DNA of 64,000 bases. Origin: Heloderma charlesbogerti. Its lineage: Eukaryota > Chordata > Lepidosauria > Squamata > Helodermatidae. The stretch is taken from positions 186,001-250,000 of the forward strand of contig JANEZZ010001904.1 in NCBI GenBank assembly GCA_026122225.1. The letters run 5' to 3'. Shown in pieces: positions 56,536-64,000 of this stretch (the first letter of the stretch is position 1; each line of letters starts with the position of its first letter). A program made the translations under genes and the position numbers. The notes beneath the pieces are model-generated. The model was not told where the DNA came from and ran no database searches. It saw only the letters and a program-made list of their open reading frames with translations.

Positions 56536-56641
56536 ATGTCCTGCTTGTGGCTTTCCTATGGGCATCTGGTTGGCCACTGTGTGAACAGAATGCTGGACTA
56601 GATGGACCTTGGTCTGATGCAACATGGCTCTTTTTATGTCC
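56536..56641 (+). mobile_element. SINE 3' segment
   Basis: CCTGCTTGTGGCTTTCC, GGCATCTGGTTGGCCACTGTG, GAATGCTGGACTAGATGGACC and the end CTCTTTTTATGTCC are a widespread squamate SINE 3' part, better kept than the copy at 15601-15725. The tRNA-like head is missing. Confidence 0.65.
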
Positions 56642-57336
56642 TAAAATACAGAGTGCCTCTGAGCACATGCAGAATGTTTTTCTTTCACCACTGAGCATTT
56701 ACATTCTCCCCCTACCAATTATCTTCCCCTCCATAAAACCATCCCTCCTCATCCTACCACCCTCCAGCAACTCTTCATTAAAACAGATCTCTTGTTTTGT
56801 GCAACTCTCCTCTACCTCCTCCTTGTTATGCACAAGCTCTCATTGTATCTTCCTCCCCATAACTTCATTTGTGCCAAGACTTCACCAGGTTTCAGCCAAT
56901 CAGTCTGTTTTCAAAACTAGGGCTCATTTATGGAGAAACTCTGAGCACGTACTAAGTGCCTTTCCCTCACCACTGAAGCTAGAGTTCATGCAAAATGAAA
57001 AAAACACAGATGACAAAACATGCATAGGACTGAGCTGAAAGGGTAGTCAATTCATCAGATGGAATTGGGTAGGCACTGTATTAAGCCTGCAGTACCATGC
57101 TCAAAACTCAGGACTTATTTCTGAGTAAACATGCAGAACATCAAGGTGCAAACCTCCCTGCAAAAGTAGCTCATGCTGGAATCCTATGCACACTTTCCCG
57201 AGGGTAAGCCTCATTAAACATAATGGTGCTTCTGAGTAAGCATACGTAGGATTGCATAAATGAGCAGTATTCATCTGCCCTCCACTTAAAAAAACAAACC
57301 AAAACCTCCTATTTTTATTAAAGCTTTCTGTTCAGA
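56642..57336. other. No gene; short fold-back at 57178-57258
   Basis: GGAATCCTATGCACAC on the left and GCATACGTAGGATTGC on the right form an inverted pair around GTAAGCCTCATTAAAC / ATAATGGTGCTTCTGAGTAAG. This is a short MITE-like element. A frame of 188 codons at 56472-57038 spans SINE and AT-rich sequence and shows no domain. Confidence 0.5.
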
Positions 57337-57533
57337 GGAACATAGGAAGCTGCCTTGTACTGAGTAAGACCCTAAGTCCATCTAGCCCAGTATTGTCAAC
57401 ACTGACTGGCAGCAGCGGCTCTCCAGGGTTTCAGGCAGGATTCTTTCCTAGCCCTACCTGGAGATGCTGGGGATTGAACCCGGGAACTTCTGCATGCCAG
57501 ACATGTGCTCTGCCACTGAGTTGCAGCCCTTCC
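57337..57533 (-). mobile_element. tRNA-derived SINE
   Basis: On the minus strand: AACTCAGTGGCAGAGCACATG (box A region), GTTCCCGGGTTCAATCCCC (box B, GGGTTCAATCC), GCATCTCCAGGTAGGGCTAGG and, toward the 3' end, CTAGATGGACTTAGGGTCTTACTC and CAGCTTCCTATGTTCC. The head is tRNA-like and the 3' part resembles the SINE segments at 15601 and 56536. Confidence 0.85.
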
Positions 57534-57944
57534 TATTGCTGGATAATGGCCACTGACAAACAAAACAGCCCCGGATTTCTTTCTCTGTGACCATGTGAAC
57601 CCACTCTTTTCAAAGACTTGAGTGAGAAGGAGAAAAACAACCCTCTTGTCTGTTTGTAGAAAGTCAAATACAGTTCAGAACTTATCTTGCCCACTGAAGA
57701 GAATTCTCTTTAAGAATTCCTCAAGATATGCTCTGGGTGGAATAAAGAAGAGAAAGAAAGAACAGGAAGGGGGAGGGAAGAAGAAAAGAAGAATGGTGAC
57801 TGGAAATGCGAGGGTGGGGGGTAAAGAGAATTCCCTAAGCCAAGTGGCACCTTTCAGAGAGGTAGTACTTCAAAGGAAATTAGGAGGCTTTGCAGGGTTT
57901 GCAAGGACTGTTATGAGTGTTAATAATGAATGTTATGAGGTGAG

Positions 57945-58776
57945 TAGGGATGGCGGAGAATTTCACCCCAAATCTTCGGGGGGCCAAGCGCCAACGCATT
58001 TGGCCCCCCGAAATCGGCGGTGAAATTCACCTTTGGCGAATGTCCCTCCCGGCGGCAGGTCCCAGTGGTGGTTCATCGGCCTTTCGTTGGGGGCGGGGGC
58101 GGCAGCTGGTCTTCCGACCGGCTGCCGCCGCCACCATTACAAAGTAAAAGTGTTAAAAAAAAAAACCCCGTGATAGGCTACGTAACGATTAATGTAGCCC
58201 ATCACGGCTAGATTTCCAAAGTCAGCCGTGATAGGCTACATAAATCGTTACGTAGCCTATCATGGGTGACTTTGAAAAAGAAAAAAAAAAAGTGCGTACG
58301 CAAATGGCGGCGACCTATGGGCACCACCATTTGCATTCCTTATTTGGTCCCGGTAGTCTACGTAAAGATTTAAGTAGACTACGGCGTAAAAATCTTTACG
58401 TAGACTACTGGGACCAAATAAGGAACGCAAATGGCGGCGCCCATAGGCCACTGCCATTTGCGTATGCACTTTTTTTTTTCAAAGTCACCCGTGATAGGCT
58501 ACGTAACGATTTAAGTAGCCTATCATGGCTGACTTTGGAAATCTAGCCGTGATAGGCTACGTTAATTGTTACGTAGCCTATCACGGGGTTGTTGTTGTTT
58601 TTTTACACTTTGTTTCGCGGCTGGGGAGATGGGGCGCTTCTCCCCGGCCTGAATTTCAGCCGGGCAAGGCGGGATGGCTCCCCCCCCTCGCCTGAACTTC
58701 GGGGGGAGAAGCGAAGCGCCTCCCCCCCACCGCGAAGCACCCCTGAGAAAAGGTAAGTGACTTTCGTCCATCCCTA
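57945..58776 (-). mobile_element. TAGG-palindrome hAT-like element, type B, inverted
   Basis: Exact 8-bp duplication GAGGTGAG (57937-57944 and 58777-58784). The R2 end on the left has lost the section with the G run and the start of the donor (GGTGAAATTCACCTTTGGCG), a deletion of roughly 30-40 bp relative to other type B copies. The right end is complete, GGTAAGTGACTTTCGTCCATCCCTA. Paired P palindromes and a compact Q-R-Q block (58297-58470) are present. Confidence 0.95.
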
Positions 58777-58784
58777 GAGGTGAG

Positions 58785-59289
58785 GTGGCTGAGGGCTTTT
58801 TCTAGCTTTTTTTAAACTGTAGAACCTGTTTAAAAGCCTTAGCAGTTCCTCAGTCATGACCCCACATAGTCCTAACCCTCCTTTTGAAATAATTTGAGTC
58901 GTACAGCTATTTTGGAGAAATTAAAGTGCCAGGGGGGGGGGGAGAGAAGGAAGTTTGTGGAGGCTGATTGGATCCTTTGCTGTACTGAAGCTACTAAACT
59001 TCTGCAGAATCCAAGGGTTCCACTTTGGGGCAGTAAAATCAGGTGCTGTGTGAAATACCAGTATTTCACATGAAGCTTTCTTCTCTTCCTTCTCCCTCTT
59101 CAAAATGCCATTGCAAGCAAGCTTCCAACAGTGGGCATGTAAGAGCAGAAAAGCAGGGGGAGGGAGGGTTTTTGCACCTCAAAAAACCCTGCACCAGAGA
59201 TTAGGGATAGTGACCTCTTAATGGTCACCTTAAATACCTTCTGATTAGGATCTCTAATCCCCTGTATGGCTTGGCAGTTTTTACTTATT
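58785..59289. other. No gene seen
   Basis: A G run (58933-58942) and AG-rich sequence, otherwise nothing recognised. Confidence 0.4.
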
Positions 59290-59980
59290 GTTTTAGTCTT
59301 GGAGAAAAGGAAACTTTACACATGGCTAGCACAAAAGCCACTGGACTTAACTGTTTGAAATTTGGCAGGTTCAGTCAGCTCCATAGGGGCTGCCAGCCAG
59401 GTTACCAAATTCCATGCATGTATGTGGAAGCACAAAAACATATATAGCTCTTTGATGTGACATATTTTCTTGAAAATAGCAAATTTTATCCATGACTAGC
59501 ATAAAAGCCACTGGACCTAACTGCCTGAAATTTGGCAGATTCAATCATCTAAGGGGCTGCCAGGTCCCCAAATTCCATGGACTTATGTGGAAGCACAAAG
59601 AAATTATAGCTCTTTGCTTTGACACATTTTCTTGAAAAAAGCAATTTTTTACCTGTGGCTAGGACAAAAGCCACTAGGCCTTACTGTCTGAAATTTGGCA
59701 GATTCTGTCATCTATATATGGGCTGCCAAGTCCCCAAACTCTATGCACTTATGTGGAAGCACACAAAAAATATAGCTCTTTGCTTTAACAGATTTTCTTG
59801 AAAATAGCAAATTGTACCTGTGACTAGCACAAAAGTCACTGGACCTAACTGCCTGAAATTGGGCAGGTTCAATCAGCTCCATGGGGGCTACCAGGTCTCC
59901 AATGTTCATGTATTTATCATACAAAATACAAAAGTTATGTCCATTTCTGTTTTCCAATGCAAGTCAATAGGAAAATGTAA
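59290..59980 (+). repeat. Second locus of the ~165-bp tandem repeat
   Basis: The motif ACAAAAGCCACTGG starts at 59331, 59501, 59664 and 59829 (one variant reads ATAAAAG and one ACTAGG), giving spacings of 170, 163 and 165 bp. Units also share TGAAATTTGGCAG, CCCCAAATTCCATG, TATGTGGAAGCACAAA and TAGCTCTTTG. The array ends AAAAGTTATGTCCATTTCTG then TTTTCCAATGCAAGTCAAT, the same ending as the array at 22620-24480. Confidence 0.88.
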
Positions 59981-60164
59981 AAAAAATGGCAATTAGGGCA
60001 GCTCAAAAGACCCAGGACACAGCTCAAAAGATCCGGGAGCTGTGCCCAGGTGGGCCCCTTTATAATGATCCCCCTGCCCTGTTCCTTAATTTAATATCCC
60101 CGCCTCCCATCTCCCACCCCCACCTCTTCAGCCAGTATTGCACCTGGTTCCAGTTAGTAGATCC

Positions 60165-60549
60165 TAGGGTTCCGTCTTAACCACTAAGCCACTGTATGCT
60201 GAGCAGTGGCTTAGTGGTTAAGACGCTGAACTGCAGACCGGAAGGTCGGCAGGACAGCAGTTCGAGACCCGAGTGCTGCGTGACGGAGTGAGCTCCCATC
60301 TTCAGTCCCAGCTTCTGCCAACCTAGCAGTTAGAAAGCAAGAAATTGCAAGTAGATAAATAGGTACCGCTTCGGCGGGAAAGGTAACAGCGTTCCGTGCA
60401 CCTCAGTGTTCAGTCATGCCAGCCATATGACCATGGAAGCATCTTCAGACAGCGCTGGCTCTTGGGCTTAGAAATGGAGATGAGCACGACACCCTAGAGT
60501 CGGACACAACTGGTTGGGGACACCTTTACCTTTACCTTTTTAGGGTTCC
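60165..60549 (+). mobile_element. Sauria-type SINE with an inverted head and a 9-bp duplication
   Basis: The tRNA-like head (GTGGCTTAGTGGTTAAGACG, box A; GCAGTTCGAGACCC, box B) is followed by the Sauria body and the BovB-like tail CTAGAGTCGGACACAACTGG...CCTTTACCTTTACC. TAGGGTTCC flanks it at 60165-60173 and 60541-60549. Unusually, the first 22 bp (60173-60194) are an exact reverse complement of box A sequence (60204-60225), with a 9-base loop. Confidence 0.92.
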
Positions 60550-60557
60550 AGTAAAAA

Positions 60558-60590
60558 CACCACCATCACCACCACCACCACCACCACCAA
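60558..60590 (+). repeat. CAC microsatellite
   Basis: A run of ACC/CAC triplets immediately after the SINE's right duplication. Confidence 0.9.
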
Positions 60591-61412
60591 GAAAGCAGAT
60601 CTTACAGGCCTGCATTCTGCCCACCCCTGCAGTCAGTATGGGATTTACAGACCCCTGTGGTCTGTATTTTTATTTATTTTCAACTCCATACATAAGAATG
60701 TTGAACATCCCCCAGGAATTATAGGCTCAGTTGAAACCTTCTCTGTAACTCATGTTCTGCTTTATTTCACCCATGGTTTACACTTGAAGGGTGAAAAGTT
60801 TAAAGCCCGTTTAAAGGTTAAAGTTAAAGGAAGGTTAAAGGAAAAGTTTAAAGGAGGAGTTCAGCTCCTCCAAAACACACATTGCTAGGGAGGGGTATAC
60901 ATGTGTATTCCCTGCAGCCAATCTGACCTTAAAATATTCCTATCCATTTACTGGAGCATTTGCTATTTCAATTTGAAACCAGGTGGGAAGTTGTTGTTTT
61001 TAAAAAAGAACCATGGCTCAGGCCACTTGTGCTCACTAATGATCCCCATGACACTTTTGAAACAAATGAATTGAACCAAATTCCAGCTAGAGCTTTCTGT
61101 TTTGTCTACCCAAATCCCCATTGGCTTTTAAAGTGGATAAACTGTTCTTCAGCATTGCGCCTGAGTCCTGAGAAGCCCTGGCCTTGTTAGCCTACCAAGA
61201 TGACAGGGAATTATTGCCGCTTCTACCTCACACTGAAATACCCAGGATGAAAACATGCAATGCCGACTCCACTTTTCCCACACCATATAGTCCAGAGTTT
61301 TCAAGTAATTCGTTCATGTCATCGCTTTCAGTGGGCCTGTTCAGATAATAGGGAGCACATCTTTGTCTCATTGTCCCCCTTTATGTGCTGTGGGCCTGCT
61401 CCCCCCATTTCA
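60591..61412. other. No gene seen
   Basis: A small local duplication of AAAGGTTAAAGTTAAAGGAAGG (60814-60850). Otherwise ordinary. Confidence 0.4.
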
Positions 61413-61580
61413 GCTCACCTTTCTCCACAGTGAAGGGAGTGGGAAGATGCAAGATATTTCCAATCTCTCCTCAGGTAGAAACTGTGGGACAACATTTCAG
61501 GCAGAATAAAAAGTCCTACAATTCCCAGCATGCCCCATGCTGGCTGGGGCATGCTGGGAGTTGTACAACTTTTTTCTGTC
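61413..61580. repeat. Dispersed repeat (cf. 53876) ending in a perfect-arm hairpin
   Basis: The order of blocks matches 53876-54026. Here it ends in arms ATTCCCAGCATGCCCC and GGGGCATGCTGGGAGTTGT around ATGCTGGCT (about 61521-61563), a stable fold-back that the other copy lacks beyond AATTCCCA. Likely a MITE end. Confidence 0.65.
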
Positions 61581-62189
61581 TAAACATGCATAGAGTTGCT
61601 CCCTTAGCATATAATATTTTAATCAATATTATAATCTGCTTTTCTTGTGAAAGTGGCTTCCAGCAATGCATAACAAAGTAACAATATACCAAACTGTGTG
61701 TTTAGAAAAAATGAAATCAGAGAATTAAAAATCAGCCAATGCTCTCACATATTAGGACTGTCTATACCTCTGGATATTATGAGGTTTAAAAATAAAAATC
61801 ACAGGAGAAATGCTCATAAAATACACTACTTTTTTGGCAATTTGAACTGCCATATATTCAAAAGTTGGCCTTTGAACCTTGCTGTGAATCTTCACCCCAG
61901 GACACACTGAAATTTCATTCCCATCCACAGCCAACACAGGGAAAGAGAGAGGGAGACAAGCCTCAAATAATACCCTGGAGAATCCTGTGGAAATATTTAA
62001 TCCAAACAGGGCCAATGTGCAAGCTATATGTTTGTTTAGGTACTGATTCCACATGTCATACACAGATAGCTGCTTTTCACTGGGATATAATGATACGCCT
62101 AAATCCCAACTATTTTTTATACAATCCAGGAAGACAAAATTAGGCATGCTTATATTGTGAGTGGGGATTCCATTTGCATTTGTGTCTTC
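61581..62189. other. No gene seen
   Basis: No recognised feature. Open frames on both strands (up to about 130 codons) overlap each other and show no conserved motif. Confidence 0.4.
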
Positions 62190-62660
62190 TGGGTAGGGAT
62201 GGATGGACTCACTGCCATCTGGTTTTGCTGGGAACTCACCGAACCACCACTACCACTCGCTCCCCTCGGACCTGTTCCCCAAGCCTCCACGTTCACCTGG
62301 ACAAGCTCTCTGAGCAGCCACACAGCCAGTGAGTGGGTCCGGCAGCTGCCCATCATAAAAATGGCACCATGTCAATGGTGGCTCCGGGATTTCCGGAAAT
62401 CTCATGTTGCATGAATGGCAGCTGTACAAGGGCCATATATGCAACATTACAGGGGGGAATGGACCATTTAGGTCTCTAACTTTTCATAAATGGTCACTCT
62501 ACGGCTGCCATTTACATAACGTTAGATTCCTGGAAATCCCCGAGCCACCATTTTTATGTAAAATGGCAGCTTGCTAAGAGGACAGGTTGCTGCTGGACCT
62601 ACTTGCTGGGCATGTGGCTGCTTGATGAGACAGTCCAGGTGAACATGGGGGCTCAGTGAG
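62190..62660. mobile_element. Fold-back element with TAGGGATGGATGG start
   Basis: GGTAGGGATGGATGGACTCACTG opens a region where AATGGTGGCTCCGGGATTTCCGGAAATC (about 62373-62400) is mirrored by GATTCCTGGAAATCCCCGAGCCACCATT (about 62525-62552), and ATGAATGGCAGC by GGCTGCCATTTAC. It looks like a further hAT-related fold-back element, but I could not place the right end or a duplication. Confidence 0.5.
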
Positions 62661-64000
62661 TGGGGCCAGGGGGAGTCCACTGGACTCCACCCTCTTCCTG
62701 GACTCTCGCAACATCTCTATTTGTGGGCTAGATTTAGTCTAGCTTCACTTACATACCATCATTCCAGTTTAGCAATTAGTTAAAGTATGGGTGGGCTCAC
62801 ATAGGTTTGCTCATCCAGCCCACAGAGGCTGTGAAGGGAGGCTGTTCACATGACACACACACACACTCACACTCATATGAGGACAGTTGTGGGGCCCCAC
62901 AGGCTATCTCCATTGTGTGGGGAAACACTTCCGTGCTATCCCTGCATTCGGATGGCATGGGAAAGTCTCTCCACGTGTACTGATGGATTTGTGTAGTGCT
63001 CCTCCTTGCAAGGAGGGACTTTGGGCTAATCACGGACCCCCCTCCCATGGAGAGCTACATGTTCATACTTCCATAGGCTTGGAGAGCCCTTTGCCATGAC
63101 ATGTGAATGTGGGGCAGTGAAGCATTTCCATGGCAGGTGTCGGCGCACAGCCACGGTGTGTAGTGGTGGCAGGGGATGGGGATAGCCCACGTGGCCACCC
63201 GTCATGTATTCTTTTAATGTGTTTGTGTGTTGGGGATGGTAGGATCACATGAACCACTCTATGGCCTAATGTACCCTTCTCATGGTAGGTTACTTTTGGG
63301 TCAGCAGGGCGGCTGGGTGCAGAGATTAATCACCATCCCTGACTTTACCAGATATGAATCCAACAGTGGACCGATAGTCAGCAGAAGGTTCAGTTTCCAA
63401 TTCCTAGAGAAAATTTATGTGTAAACAAAAAATACCCTGCATGAATCTAAGACCCAATTTATATCTTTCTAGATTAATGTCTTACACTGGATTGTCCAAA
63501 CATTTCAAATTATAAAAAGGCACAATGTAAATGTAATTTCTCCACCATGAGCATTAGAAAATATAGATTGTTCTTCCTTTAAATCAGAATAATTGGATTA
63601 AGAAGCTGGCTATGTGAATGCAATACTAACTGTACACTAATGTAATTTTCCTCCTGCTGCCTGCCTCACACTCTGTGCCATGAAGATTTATCAAGGAAAT
63701 TTCCTAACTGCTCAAGATACATTTTTTCTTGCTTCCACAAATGCTTACACATTTTGAATGGTTCTCCCATGTCATCTCTGCACATAGAGGTATATTTCCT
63801 GTTTCTGTTATAGTTAACTCTGCTGTAAAAACCATTCCTTTTATCCCTTTCTTTCACAGCTAAAATAGAACATTTCTTTGTTTTAAACGTAGTGTTTTAT
63901 TCAATGAATGTTTCCTTGGACTGTTCGCAGTACATTGTGCTCTTCAAGCTATCTTTTGATAAAGGACTCCCTCTTCTTCATAGTATACCTCCTCTTTCTC
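62661..64000. other. No gene seen
   Basis: An AC run at 62856-62867; otherwise no exon, RNA or repeat is supportable to the window end. Confidence 0.4.

Noticed and set aside
56472..57038. 188-codon frame as a gene
   Set aside because: It starts inside a SINE 3' segment and continues through low-complexity L/S/P-rich sequence without a domain.
3815..58776. Helitron or centromeric satellite as an explanation of the palindromic repeats
   Set aside because: Helitrons make no target duplication and have a single 3' hairpin; satellites are head-to-tail arrays. Here units are dispersed, in both orientations, with inverted tips and 8-bp duplications.
61752..62147. 131-codon minus-strand frame
   Set aside because: It overlaps a plus-strand frame of similar length and has no conserved motif or exon signals.

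Overview
The window looks like transposon-dense intergenic or intronic DNA from a squamate reptile, most likely a lizard. The lineage call rests on the repeats: RTE-BovB LINEs with the squamate-type 3' end, a Sauria-type SINE whose tail matches BovB, several L2-clade LINEs, tRNA-headed SINEs, a 5S rRNA-headed SINE and many hAT-like elements. I found no convincing host protein-coding gene. The one weak candidate is a short 3'-terminal exon at 17568-17788.

The dominant feature is one family of CpG-rich, hAT-like non-autonomous elements, called here the TAGG-palindrome family (informal name). There are about 21 copies or fragments covering roughly 19 kb, about 30% of the window. Complete copies run TAGGGATG...CATCCCTA and are usually flanked by an 8-bp direct duplication of the target; eight copies have an exact one. 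Inside, they are built from stacked palindromes of three kinds: P (GTGATAGGCTACGTAA and its reverse), Q (GCAAATGGCGGC / GCCGCCATTTGC) and R (AGTCTACGTAAA / TTTACGTAGACT). These are themselves arranged as larger palindromes. Almost every end carries a consensus 5' splice site (GGTAAGT) pointing out of the element. No transposase is encoded. Two subfamilies are visible. Type A has ATATTT palindrome cores and an R1 end with a GGCGGAATTCT motif. Type B has CGATT-like cores, a 41-42 bp G-rich minisatellite near the left end and an R2 end with GGAGAAATTCTCC.

Layout. 0-1.5 kb: two adjacent type A copies. 3.8-9.1 kb: one B, one A and one B copy. 9.3-12.8 kb: old LINE tails and a fold-back element. 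12.8-15.6 kb: a dead BovB on the minus strand. 17.5-18.1 kb: candidate exon and 5S-headed SINE. 18.7-21.4 kb: A with a B nested in it, then another A. 22.6-24.6 kb: a 165-bp tandem repeat split by a B copy. 25.7-26.5 kb: BovB 3' ends. 27.3 kb: an A copy. 30.4-40.6 kb: L2 fragments, a plus-strand L2 cut by four palindromic elements, and a minus-strand L2 with a 430-codon open frame. 41.8-45.9 kb: SINE, B copy, GC-rich VNTR, A copy. 46.8-50.9 kb: a minus-strand L2 hit by a B copy and by a second hAT family that itself contains an A composite. 52.9-58.8 kb: two A copies, SINEs, one B copy. 59.3-60.5 kb: a second locus of the 165-bp tandem repeat and a Sauria SINE with an inverted head. 60.6-64 kb: fold-back elements and otherwise featureless DNA.

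The nesting gives relative ages: L2 copies and the tandem repeat came first, and the palindromic hAT-like elements later, in more than one wave, because some sit inside others with intact target duplications.
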